NCBI RefSeq assembly: GCF_000242455.2
Contig: NC_019892.1
Location: 5,156,744-5,220,743 of the forward strand
Source of the DNA: Singulisphaera acidiphila DSM 18658
GTDB taxonomy: Bacteria > Planctomycetota > Planctomycetia > Isosphaerales > Isosphaeraceae
Direction: 5' to 3'
Length of the DNA stretch: 64,000 nucleotides
The notes beneath the pieces were generated by a model that saw only the letters and a program-made list of their open reading frames with translations, did not search any database and had not been told where the DNA came from. The position numbers and the translations under genes were made by a program. Positions 26,120 through 34,110 of the stretch are shown piece after piece (position 1 is the stretch's first letter; every line of letters begins with the position of its first letter).

Positions 26120-26214
26120 TAGCTCCTCGCAACAGGGAAAGCAGCGGGGTGACGAAATTTCGTCACTTGCCGTAAGAGGCTGCAACCTAGGACTTTCCCA
26201 GTTGCGAGGAGCTA
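26120..26214. mobile_element. MITE-like element with 22-bp terminal inverted repeats
   Basis: TAGCTCCTCGCAACAGGG.. (26120-26141) and its inverted copy (26193-26214) match at 21 of 22 positions. The ends begin and finish with TA, the target duplication of IS630/Tc1-type elements. Inside lies an 18-bp perfect palindrome, GTGACGAAATTTCGTCAC (26149-26166). At 95 bp it has no coding capacity. IS630 relics lie within 5 kb, so mobilisation by an IS630 transposase is plausible. Confidence 0.72.
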
Positions 26215-26269
26215 TTTAGGTGGAAGCACTAGGCGGTGTCGAACACCATTTCGGTAGGGGAGAATCACC

Positions 26270-27361
26270 GTGGGCAGTAAATATCGTATCTTTACGGCTT
26301 GTGCGGCAGGCCTTCTTGTCACTTCGTGCATACTTGCGGCACTCGGAACAAGGAGGACCGATGGTCATTCTGCGGCCAATCTGATTGTACCGAACGCCAT
26401 TGACTTGAACACCACCAGAATTGGAGACGTTGCATCTGTTTCGATTGGCCTGAAGAACCCGTCAAGCAAGTTAATAACCATCAAAAAGATACAAGGAAGT
26501 TGTTCCTGTCTGTCGTTCTATAGCATGAAAGACAATGTTAAGCGCACCCTTTCGATGTTCGAGGTTCAACCTTTCAGCACAAAAACTATCTTTGCTGATA
26601 TCCGTATTGGCGGTGAAGTTGGCCTTGTCAATCAATTGTCAGTCACGTTTGACTCGTCTTCTGTGTCGGGCGACAAGGAGCATAATTTGGCCATCCGTTA
26701 CACTCCCACAGCATTGCTCTACACAGTCCCAAAGACTCTTTCGATCGGGCAAATCAGGCAAGGAGAAACCGCGGTACAGCGTGTCAAATTACTAAGTGAC
26801 GGCCGCTCAGGAATCGCAATTAATGATTTGTCTGCAATTTGCAGCAATGAGAACATGATCACAATAAAGATGATCAAATTTTCTGATCTCGACTCCGAAG
26901 ATCGTCAGGCTCCTCCTGGCGTACATCTGGCAGGCGTGATGGACGTTCAGCTTAGCCCGCAAGAAATCGTTGGCCGCATAAACGAATTCGTGACAATAAC
27001 ACACAAAGGGAAAGAGCTGCTCAAGCTTCCACTTCAAGCGACGGTGCAAACAGACATTGTTATGTCGCCCAATCTTATCGTACTCCCTCGCGTTGCTTCT
27101 GAGCAGCATTCATACTCTAGTAAAATTATAATAAATAAATTTGATGTTAAGATTAATAACTTGAAGTTTGACTATGACAGGACATTGTTGAAAGTCGAGC
27201 CGAATCCAGGATCATTGGAGGATCGGCCTGGGTTCGAGGTGACATACGTCGGGCCGCGACCGCGAGACAAGGTGCATCGCCTTGCGATCAAAGTGATCGT
27301 CGATTGCGATTCTGACATCAGGACGCTAGAGCTGCCAATTGTTGTTATGCCTAAATTGTAA
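26270..27361 (+). CDS. DUF1573-like exported protein
   Basis: This 363-residue protein has an N-terminal signal (IFTACAAGLLVTSCILAALG). The first domain (about 40-140) is the DUF1573/ASH-like beta sandwich: GDVASVSIGLKNPSSKLITI and then IQGSCSCLSF, where the SCSCL replaces the usual SCGCT. Further Ig-like strands follow (PKTLSIGQIRQGETAVQRVKL). The start is a GTG preceded by AGGGGAGAATCACC. Such proteins are periplasmic or surface, of unknown function, and are frequent beside DUF1559 genes in planctomycetes, as here. The following gene starts 148 bp downstream. Confidence 0.78.
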   Translation: MGSKYRIFTACAAGLLVTSCILAALGTRRTDGHSAANLIVPNAIDLNTTRIGDVASVSIGLKNPSSKLITIKKIQGSCSCLSFYSMKDNVKRTLSMFEVQPFSTKTIFADIRIGGEVGLVNQLSVTFDSSSVSGDKEHNLAIRYTPTALLYTVPKTLSIGQIRQGETAVQRVKLLSDGRSGIAINDLSAICSNENMITIKMIKFSDLDSEDRQAPPGVHLAGVMDVQLSPQEIVGRINEFVTITHKGKELLKLPLQATVQTDIVMSPNLIVLPRVASEQHSYSSKIIINKFDVKINNLKFDYDRTLLKVEPNPGSLEDRPGFEVTYVGPRPRDKVHRLAIKVIVDCDSDIRTLELPIVVMPKL

Positions 27362-27508
27362 TGCAGTAAAAGAACCATTGGGATGACAGGTCGCATCAAT
27401 TGGACGTCCCAGATTTCGCGTCGTCTCGTTGTGTTTGTGGCAATGGCGGCGTGTTAGAAGGGGCATTGCCACCGATTTTCCGCAAGGTTTGCAGCCGGGG
27501 GTGGGGTC

Positions 27509-28456
27509 ATGCGTTCACGTCAGCTTGCTCGCAGTATCGCCTTCACATTGCCAGAATTGCTAGTCGCTATTGCAATTTTTGGGATACTGATGGCACTGTT
27601 GTTGGTTGGTATTCAATCATCTCGCTCGGCGGCTCGCCGACTTCAATGCTCACAACGCCTTGGCCAGATTGGCGTGGGGCTCGCTGCGCATCAATCAACT
27701 TACGGCAATTTTCCACCACGTTCCCCTGGCCCGGGGGGGGCCGCCGGTTCACCGTTTTCACATCAGGGTATTAGCTGGCACGTATTTCTGCTTCCATTCG
27801 TGGAACAGCAGTCGTTGTGGGATGCTGTTGAGAAGGCGTATCTGAATGATCCAGAACCCATCGATTTGGCCCAGCATCGTGAACCAATGGAAACCGTTTT
27901 GCCTTTGTATGTGTGCCCCGAAGACACACGGCTCAATATGCCTCATGCAGACACTGAAGGCGTCAAAGCCTCGTTCACCTCGTTCGTCGGGATGACAGGT
28001 AATTTTGGGAGCCCGGCATCAGGACTCTTTGGTCGCCGCAGCGGAGCCAGGCCGGCGGACATCACTGATGGGCTAAGCAATACAATCGCAATCGGAGAGC
28101 GTCCGCCGCCCGCATCATTCAGCATGGGGTGGTGGTACACTACACATCGATTCTTTAACGTTTCCGTGATGAACGATTTCGAAATGGGATCATCAAGCGG
28201 TTTAAACTCTTGGGATACTAGCTGTGGCGGGCAACGCATAAATTGGCCTGGAATTGGTGATTTATCTATGCACTATTTTACGAATGGGTCGGTTAGCAAC
28301 GAATGTGACAAGTATCATTACTGGAGCTTGCACCAGGGAGGCGCAAACTTTTTGTTTGTTGATGGGTCGGTCCGATTTGTTCGTTACGCTGCTCATAAGC
28401 AGGTGGACGATGCCGCTACGATAGCCGGTGGAGAGCCAATTTCTTCCCTAGACTGA
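27509..28456 (+). CDS. DUF1559 prepilin-type protein
   Basis: This 315-residue protein has a type IV pilin-like N-terminus (FTLPELLVAIAIFGILMALLLV, about 12-33), matching the prepilin N-methylation helix (a Pro precedes Glu5). A DUF1559 body follows (SRSAARRLQCSQRLGQIGVGLAAH, YGNFPPRSPG, LPFVEQQSLWDAV, YVCPEDTR, DITDGLSNTIAIGERPP). It ends with the H-x9-DG motif HQGGANFLFVDGS. Planctomycetes carry many such pseudopilin-like proteins, thought to be exported or surface-associated. The truncated relative at 22431-22572 shows the family once had another copy here. Confidence 0.93.
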   Translation: MRSRQLARSIAFTLPELLVAIAIFGILMALLLVGIQSSRSAARRLQCSQRLGQIGVGLAAHQSTYGNFPPRSPGPGGAAGSPFSHQGISWHVFLLPFVEQQSLWDAVEKAYLNDPEPIDLAQHREPMETVLPLYVCPEDTRLNMPHADTEGVKASFTSFVGMTGNFGSPASGLFGRRSGARPADITDGLSNTIAIGERPPPASFSMGWWYTTHRFFNVSVMNDFEMGSSSGLNSWDTSCGGQRINWPGIGDLSMHYFTNGSVSNECDKYHYWSLHQGGANFLFVDGSVRFVRYAAHKQVDDAATIAGGEPISSLD

Positions 28457-28728
28457 TACGATGGTCAGGTAAGTCGTCAGCCGACTCCAGTGACCTTCTA
28501 AGGCAGGGTGGGTAACTTTCCGATCTTCAGTGAGACGTAAACGGCTTGCAGGACGGCCGAGACGGGGTTGTGACCGCTTCGCTTCAGAGTGCGGCAGTGA
28601 CCTGTTCCCCAATAATTGGTCCGCCTGAAATGGGAGTCCCCGGGTAGACCGAGCCCAGGATGTGCTTCCGGTGAACCCCTTCTTGCGGCCCATGTTACGA
28701 TCGGTGCATGGCCGAAAGGAGGTGAATT
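28457..28728. other. Decayed stretch, possibly old mobile DNA
   Basis: No intact gene is visible. On the minus strand, about 28503-28620 reads TNYWGTGHCRTLKRSGHN then VSAVLQAVYVSLKIGKLPTLP and a stop. It looks like a protein C-terminus but I cannot place it. Given the IS66 fragment next door it may be a further transposon relic. Confidence 0.35.
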
Positions 28729-28932
28729 ATGGGCCGCGTGGCAGGAGCGGGCAAGGGCCGGGAGTCGTACTGGCGGCTGGTTCTGGCCTGGTGGAAGCGG
28801 AGTGGGCTGTCGGTCAGGGCGTTCTGCCTGGCCGAGGGCGTGTGCGTGTCGTCGTTTTATTGGTGGCGGCGAAGACCTCCCTCAAGGATCACTTGCCGAG
28901 TGGTCCAAAATCTGGGGTCTACTATAGCTTGA
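28729..28932 (+). pseudogene. IS66-type accessory protein (TnpA-like), N-terminal fragment
   Basis: The first ~48 residues read GRESYWRLVLAWWKRSGLSVR then AFCLAEGVCVSSFYWWRR, the helix-turn-helix of the IS66 accessory TnpA protein. After RRR the sequence departs from the family (PPSRITCRVV), so the gene is broken near 28875. Nothing else of an IS66 element is seen. Confidence 0.7.
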
Positions 28933-28964
28933 ATTTATGTTCACGGTTTCCTGGGGATGTTCCT

Positions 28965-29525
28965 TCAGTCGTCGCTAATCGAACGAATGACCCGCGCTGG
29001 ATTTCCTCCGACAAGGGTATTCGGGGGAACGTCCTTGGTAACAACCGAACCCGCAGCCACAACCGAGTTTTCGCCTACCGTCACTCCGCCGACAATCGTT
29101 GCGCCTGTGGCGATCCAGACGTTTCTCTCAATTACGATCGGCTTTCCGATTGTGGCCTTGCGACGCTGCGATGGTTCAAGTGGGTGACCTGCCGTGATGA
29201 TGCTGACGTTAGGTCCGATCATCACATCGTCCGCGATGTCGAGGCCGCCAAGGTCATAGAAGGTGCAGTTCTGATTGACGAAGACATTATGCCCCACGCA
29301 GATTTCGTCGCCGCCGGCAGTATAGAATGGCGGGATCAGTAAAAAGCTCTTGTCAACCTTTTTGCCGATGAGTTCGCTGAACAAGGCCCGAATTTCGTCC
29401 GCATCGTTGAACGTCAACTGGTTAAGTCTGGCGGTGATCGCCATCGCTCGTTTGACGTTTGCCGACATGGCCGCTGATTCCGGCGTCCTGCTGTAAATTG
29501 TCTTGGTGCCGTCCTTATTCGACAT
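28965..29525 (-). CDS. Sugar O-acetyltransferase (left-handed beta-helix, MAT/NodL type)
   Basis: This 186-residue acetyltransferase has an N-terminal helical region (AMAITARLNQLTFNDADEIRAL). The hexapeptide-repeat beta-helix follows (ICVGHNVFVNQNCTFYDLGG, DIADDVMIGPNVSIITAGH, IVIERNVWIATGATIVGGVTVGENSVVAAGSVVTKDVP, NTLVGGNPARVIRSI). The catalytic His is in TAGHPLEPSQRR, as in maltose/galactoside acetyltransferases. It transfers acetyl from acetyl-CoA to a sugar hydroxyl in the cytosol, and trimers are usual. The acceptor is unknown. It stands alone between IS remnants, so it may be a transferred gene. Confidence 0.92.
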   Translation of the reverse strand: MSNKDGTKTIYSRTPESAAMSANVKRAMAITARLNQLTFNDADEIRALFSELIGKKVDKSFLLIPPFYTAGGDEICVGHNVFVNQNCTFYDLGGLDIADDVMIGPNVSIITAGHPLEPSQRRKATIGKPIVIERNVWIATGATIVGGVTVGENSVVAAGSVVTKDVPPNTLVGGNPARVIRSISDD

Positions 29526-29729
29526 GAGCGATTGTTCTCAAGTTATAGTGAAGCGTGCATTTTAGCACACGAGGGGCGGCATTGAGATTCGCCTAGCGTA
29601 GCCACAAAATGGAAGGTCGGAATCCACCCAATCCCAAAATTCAAGCTGAGACACTGCCATGATTTGAGTTTGCTGTTTGAAGGTAGCCAGTAGCCCGACT
29701 GGTTTCAACCCGATATTTTTGGCGGGGCA

Positions 29730-30165
29730 ATGCCCCAGGATCTCCCCCGGCCCATTCAGCCTGAAGTAAAACCCGCGTTGCCCCATGACTTTTTCCCGGA
29801 AGGGGCGGCCCGCGACGATTTTCATCGCTGGCGTCGCAATGGGCTGTGGCAACAATTTCACGACACACGCCGCCGTCAGGTCCGAGAGGCCGTGGGAAAA
29901 GACCTCGAACCGAGCGTGGGCAGCATCGACAACCAAAGCGTCAAGGCAGCCCGAACCAGCGGTTCCAGGGCAAACTGATCGCGTGGGTTTCTTCGCTCTG
30001 TTAGTGGGTGTTGGAGATGGTTAAACGCAACGATGCTGTGAAGGGGGCAAGCTTCTGCCGAAGCGCTGGGTGGTCGAACGAATATTATTTTGGTTATCCA
30101 ATGATCGGAGTCTGAGCAAGATCAGCAAAAACTCCGGTGGGATTCGCCTGCTGGGCCAGACTCTT
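29730..30165 (+). pseudogene. IS5-family transposase remnant
   Basis: The plus strand reads LPHDFFPEGAARDDFHRW then RRNGLWQQFHDTRRRQVREA and VGSIDNQSVKAARTSGSR, the N-terminal and first-Asp region of an IS5-family transposase. After a deletion it resumes in other frames as MVKRNDAVKG and KLLPKRWVVERILFWLSNDRSLSK, the C-terminal signature. The central DDE region and both element ends are lost, and there are at least two frame disruptions. Confidence 0.75.
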
Positions 30166-30310
30166 CGTGATCGTCCCACTTTTCTTCGGCCCATTCAGAG
30201 CCATTTCCGACCTTCTGATAAGGCTCGCTGCGAGGCTGCAAGCCCGCTATGATGCGGGGAGCGGATGATGGACTCCCCACTTCGGGCACCTCTGTCCCAG
30301 GAGGAAGACG

Positions 30311-32113
30311 ATGCGTATCCGGTGGTTGGCCGTCGCGGGAATGGCTGTGCTTGTCTTTGCCTCGCGCGCTCGGTCGGACGAGCCCATCAATTTGAGAGTG
30401 CTCTATGCGGGCGATCCCAAGAACGCTCGCACGGCGGACTTCCGGTCCTTCCTGGAGAAACACTTCACCAAAGTGGGGCTGGCCGACTATCTCTCGCTCG
30501 GGCAGGCGGAAACGAAGGGCTATGACGTCGTCATTCTGGACTGGCCGGGCTTACCACCGCGTGATCAAGCGGGGTTTAGACACCCGGCCTTGGATCGCAA
30601 CTACGACCGGCCCACCATCCTGATCGGTGGCGGGTCTCTCGGTGTGGGGCGGAGCCAGCAACTGAAACTCGACGACATGTGCATCTGCCTCGGGGACGCT
30701 GCACACGACATCGTGGCCACCCACGAAATCTTCCGGAGGCCGCATCAGATCCTCATCGATTTCGAGGAGCGCCAGACCCCCCAGCATTATCGGAGCTGGC
30801 CGAACGGGGGACGCCTGGGCGAGACGATGAAGGTCTGGAAAATCCAGCAGAGAGGATGGTCGCTTGGGAACCCGCTCGACCTTTCCTATATGCCAGGTAT
30901 GGTCTCCGACCCTTGCGGCTTCACGGATTCACCGGACTGCGAATTCATCGCCAGCGGAATCAACATGAAGAGTCCGGAGGCCGTCGCCATCGGCAGACAG
31001 GGGAACTTCCTCCTCTGGGGCTTCTACTCCCCACCCACCGACTTGACTCCCGAGGGGCGCAAGTGCTTCGTGAATGCAATCTGCTACATCAAGAAATTTG
31101 ACGGTCAAGCGCCCCTTGTGCGAAAGACCAGTCGATTTTCTGCGAGGCAGTTGGCTCTCGTCCTTGCCTCCGGTTTCAAGGCGGTCTCGGATCGGGAATG
31201 GTTCATGAATAGCCAGCCCGAGCCGCTCCGCAAGGACCCGGAGAAGTTGGCCGAACTCCACCGCACGCTGAGGGAAATGTATCGGGGCCAATTCCCCGAG
31301 GAATTGCGCCGGTTATTCGGGGATGACCCGGAACAATACATCAAGTACTACCGTGAGAACCTGGAGTTCCTTCGCCCCGGCCCGGGCTCGGGCATCTCTT
31401 TCGTACTGGACGAGGACGTGAAAGGGCTTGGGTTGTCCAACCGCAAAGTCGAACTGCTCGACCGATGCATCGGCATGCTGGCGAAGGGGGAGCAGCCCGA
31501 CCGCGCTTTGCGAATCCTCAAGCGGTACACGACCGAGGACTACGCCGACGCCAAGGACTGGCGGACGTGGCTGGAAACTTACCGAGATCGGCTCTACTTC
31601 ACCGACGTCGGCGGCTTCAAGTTCATGATTGCGCCCGAGTCGATGCGAGGCGCGACCGGGACGGCGACCGATCGTCCGGAGCCCGACTCGGAAGATCCGG
31701 TCGTCGCTTGCGCCGAGGTGTCGCCAGGGCAGGTCCAGGCAGGCGAGAGCCTCGATCTGGTCGTTCGGGTCAGAATGGCCCCGAACTGGCACATCTACGC
31801 CGCCGACGGGACGAGTGCCCCCGGATTTCCCACGACCCTGAAATTGACGCTCCCCAAGGGCGTCGAACCCGAGAGGGGATGGACCTATCCCGAGCCCAGC
31901 CGAGGCATCGACGGCCAGAGGATCTATGAGGGAACAGTCGAGTTCCGCCGCAAGCTTCGCGTCGATCGGGAAGCGGCCCGGGGCTCTGTCGTGGTCTCGT
32001 GTGAGTTCGGCTATCAAGCCTGCGACTTACGCTCCTGCCGGCTCCCGACCAAGGAGAACCTGGAGGTCAAGGTCGAGATCACCGAACGATCGGACACGAC
32101 TCCGAGCCCATGA
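30311..32113 (+). CDS. Exported protein with C-terminal DsbD-N-like domain
   Basis: This 600-residue protein has a signal peptide (LAVAGMAVLVFASRARS). An N-terminal alpha/beta region follows (INLRVLYAGDPKNARTADFRS, KGYDVVILDWPGLPP, RPTILIGGGS), resembling ThuA-like or DUF4159-type folds in outline. A helical middle with paired-domain features comes next (ADAKDWRTWLETYRDRLYFTD). About 450-590 is a beta domain like the DsbD periplasmic N-terminal domain (MAPNWHIYAADG, EFGYQACDLRSCRLPTKENLEV) with its two cysteines. The DsbD-N family receives electrons in periplasmic thiol relay. Here no membrane DsbD core is attached. GGAGGAAG precedes the ATG. The next gene is 119 bp downstream on the same strand. 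Confidence 0.75.
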   Translation: MRIRWLAVAGMAVLVFASRARSDEPINLRVLYAGDPKNARTADFRSFLEKHFTKVGLADYLSLGQAETKGYDVVILDWPGLPPRDQAGFRHPALDRNYDRPTILIGGGSLGVGRSQQLKLDDMCICLGDAAHDIVATHEIFRRPHQILIDFEERQTPQHYRSWPNGGRLGETMKVWKIQQRGWSLGNPLDLSYMPGMVSDPCGFTDSPDCEFIASGINMKSPEAVAIGRQGNFLLWGFYSPPTDLTPEGRKCFVNAICYIKKFDGQAPLVRKTSRFSARQLALVLASGFKAVSDREWFMNSQPEPLRKDPEKLAELHRTLREMYRGQFPEELRRLFGDDPEQYIKYYRENLEFLRPGPGSGISFVLDEDVKGLGLSNRKVELLDRCIGMLAKGEQPDRALRILKRYTTEDYADAKDWRTWLETYRDRLYFTDVGGFKFMIAPESMRGATGTATDRPEPDSEDPVVACAEVSPGQVQAGESLDLVVRVRMAPNWHIYAADGTSAPGFPTTLKLTLPKGVEPERGWTYPEPSRGIDGQRIYEGTVEFRRKLRVDREAARGSVVVSCEFGYQACDLRSCRLPTKENLEVKVEITERSDTTPSP

Positions 32114-32232
32114 GCCACTTCGAGCGGTGGGACAAAAAAAAAGGGGAGGGCAGGGGCCCGGGAATTGCGGCATTTGTCCTTTGGTCGAATGCACGCCGGG
32201 CCTTGAGGATCCGGCTTACTCGGAGGGGGAGA

Positions 32233-32496
32233 ATGGTCATGAGAGAGACCCGAATTACTCTGCCGGAACTCGCCTTGATCGCCGGCACGCGCGGAATGCT
32301 TGGTGCGGGGATCGGCCTCCTGCTGGCGGACCGCCTCTCGGAAGGTCAGCGCAGGGCCGTCGGCTGGACGCTCGTGCTCGTCGGGGCGTTCTCCACCATC
32401 CCCCTGGCGATGGAGGTCTTGAACGCGAGCCGATCCATCGACCAGGCCGAATGGCCAGAACCGAGCCCTGATCTCACCCACGCGTACGTCGGCTGA
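32233..32496 (+). CDS. Small two-helix membrane protein
   Basis: This 87-residue protein begins MVMRETRITLPELALIAGTRG. It has hydrophobic segments MLGAGIGLLLADRL and AVGWTLVLVGAFSTIPLAMEVL. The ATG at 32233 (or 32239) follows GGAGGGGGAG, so the longer open frame back to 32110 is not used as start. The pattern LIAGTR-GLGAGIGLLLAD is one I associate with small conserved bacterial membrane proteins of unknown function. Confidence 0.68.
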   Translation: MVMRETRITLPELALIAGTRGMLGAGIGLLLADRLSEGQRRAVGWTLVLVGAFSTIPLAMEVLNASRSIDQAEWPEPSPDLTHAYVG

Positions 32497-32518
32497 TCCG
32501 GGCCAGGTCGGTTGCGTG

Positions 32519-32540
32519 CCCTGGGACTGCGGTCCCAGGG
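32519..32540. repeat. Hairpin of the CCCTGGGAC family
   Basis: CCCTGGGAC (32519-32527) and GTCCCAGGG (32532-32540) form a perfect 9-bp stem with loop TGCG, followed by GAATTGGAATTGAAGGGCGGGC. Related sequences recur at 34894-34976, 55938-56045, 60689-60723 and 61099-61134. No T-run follows. It lies 23 bp after a gene end and may act as a transcript end. Confidence 0.65.
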
Positions 32541-32748
32541 GAATTGGAATTGAAGGGCGGGCACTCCGCTCGCATTCATCTTCTTTGCTTTGTCGGGAAG
32601 TCTGGGGCCTCTGAAAACGGCTCCGGATGAGCATGACGGATACTGGTCCGCTTGCTCGATCATCTTTCATGATCCACCGTGAGACCGGCGGCGAGTCGGC
32701 CGACTTGGTTCCGGACACTGCCGTGGAGTCATGTAAGGAGATTCCTCA

Positions 32749-33222
32749 ATGAGCATGACAATCCACAGCAATGCGTTTAATGATGGCCGAGCGATCCCCC
32801 GCCGGTATAGCGAGGATGGGGTGGACGTCTCGCCGTCGCTGACCTGGTCGGGCTCGCCCAAGGAGGCTCGCGAACTGGCCCTGATCGTGGACGACCCCGA
32901 TGCGCCCACGTACAAGCCCTGGGTTCACTGGGTCCTCTACAAGATTCCGCCGGACGTCCAGACGCTGCCGGAGGGATTACCCACGGCGCCGACTTTGCGC
33001 ACGCCTCCGGGCTGCTTGCAAGGCAAGAACTCGTGGGGCGGAGTCGGCTATCACGGTCCCGCCCCACCGCGCGGGCATGGCGTCCACCATTATCACTTCC
33101 ACCTCTACGCGCTCGACGCTCCCTTGCGAACGGCCCAGGGGTTGGATAAGGAGGGGCTGCTCCGTGCCATGCGCGGGCATATCCTTGCACAGGCGGAACT
33201 TGTCGGGACCTATGAACGATAG
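32749..33222 (+). CDS. YbhB/YbcL family PEBP-like protein
   Basis: This 157-residue phosphatidylethanolamine-binding-protein-like fold shows PRRYSEDGVDVSPSLTWSG, the ligand-pocket motif IVDDPDAPTYKPWVHWVLY, then GHGVHHYHFHLYALDAPL and the C-terminal GHILAQAELVGTYER. Bacterial members are cytosolic or periplasmic, and their ligands are mostly unknown. AAGGAG lies 8-12 bp before the ATG. It is convergent with the Hsp20 gene. Confidence 0.95.
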   Translation: MSMTIHSNAFNDGRAIPRRYSEDGVDVSPSLTWSGSPKEARELALIVDDPDAPTYKPWVHWVLYKIPPDVQTLPEGLPTAPTLRTPPGCLQGKNSWGGVGYHGPAPPRGHGVHHYHFHLYALDAPLRTAQGLDKEGLLRAMRGHILAQAELVGTYER

Positions 33223-33305
33223 GCCGCCTGCTTGCTGATGCCTCGACGCGAGGGGTCGGGGTGAGCGCTGGACTTTTGAATTTGATCCTCGGCGGCCGCC
33301 GAGGA

Positions 33306-33911
33306 TCATCCTTTGACTTCAAGCCGCCGGCCCTGGCTCGCCGGGCGCGGGGGGGCGGGGATCGTGACCTCGAGCACACCGTCTCGGAAGTTCGCGTCGG
33401 CCTGGTCGACCTCGACGCCCTCGGGCAGTGGGATACTGCGACAGAAGCTGCCGTAGGAGCGTTCGGTGTGATAGAAGCCCTCGCGACGATCCTCGTGTTC
33501 TTGGCGTCGCTCGCCTCGGATCAGCACGGCCTCATTGGTGACCTCAACCTGAACGTTGTCCTTGTTCAAGCCGGGGAGGTCGGCCCGGACCACCAGTTGG
33601 CCTCCGCGTTCGAAGACCTCGACCTGGGGCGACCAGCCGGCCAGGGCGAATCCCTCCTCATGGGGAGCGTGCCGCCGGGCCGGTGACCAGGGCGCCATCG
33701 AGCCACTGTGCCCGATCCCGAATCCCTCGAAGACGCGGTCCATCTCCTCGGCAAACCGGTGCATGACGGCGAAGGGGTCGCCCAGCCAGGGCGAAGCCGT
33801 CGCCAGCTCGCGCGGGGTGAGGGCCGATGGCCGCCCCTCTGCGCGATCGGTGGTTCGTAGTTCGCTCTCCTTGCGGGCGGATCCGTTTCCTCGCTCTTTG
33901 GCCTTGTGCAT
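33306..33911 (-). CDS. Hsp20/alpha-crystallin family small heat-shock protein
   Basis: This 201-residue ATP-independent holdase chaperone has a hydrophilic Lys/Arg/Glu-rich N-terminal ~50 residues. A segment with PFAVMHRFAEEMDRVFEGFGIG follows. The alpha-crystallin domain comes next (SPQVEVFERGGQLVVRADLPG, VTNEAVLIRGERRQEHEDRRE, YGSFCRSIPLPEGV, ANFRDGVLEVTIPAPP). The C-terminal tail is short (ASQGRRLEVKG) without a clear I-x-I motif. The dual Gly/Met-rich N-terminus is longer than in many bacterial homologues. The neighbouring BON protein is consistent with an envelope- or general-stress group. Confidence 0.95.
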   Translation of the reverse strand: MHKAKERGNGSARKESELRTTDRAEGRPSALTPRELATASPWLGDPFAVMHRFAEEMDRVFEGFGIGHSGSMAPWSPARRHAPHEEGFALAGWSPQVEVFERGGQLVVRADLPGLNKDNVQVEVTNEAVLIRGERRQEHEDRREGFYHTERSYGSFCRSIPLPEGVEVDQADANFRDGVLEVTIPAPPRPASQGRRLEVKG

Positions 33912-33989
33912 GGTTCGTGCTCCTTCTCTTCTCTCCGTCGGATTCTCGAACGCGGGTGCCCACGGACGAGTGCTTGGGAAAGGAAAGAC

Positions 33990-34086
33990 TTAACCACGAA
34001 TCACACGAATGACACGAATGGAAATAAACAATAAAAAAACGATTTTGAATTTTTTTATTCGTGTCGTTCGTGTGATTCGTGGTTAA
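33990..34086. repeat. TTAACCACGAATCACACGAAT inverted repeat
   Basis: A 30-bp arm at 33990-34019 and its inverse at 34057-34086 match with one mismatch, around an AT-rich 37-bp loop. Each arm holds three ACGAAT units. A second copy is at 50128-50224. It lies between the convergent-side ends of the Hsp20 start region and the BON gene and is non-coding. Confidence 0.85.
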
Positions 34087-34110
34087 AATCTTCTCTTGAT
34101 TCATCCAGGT

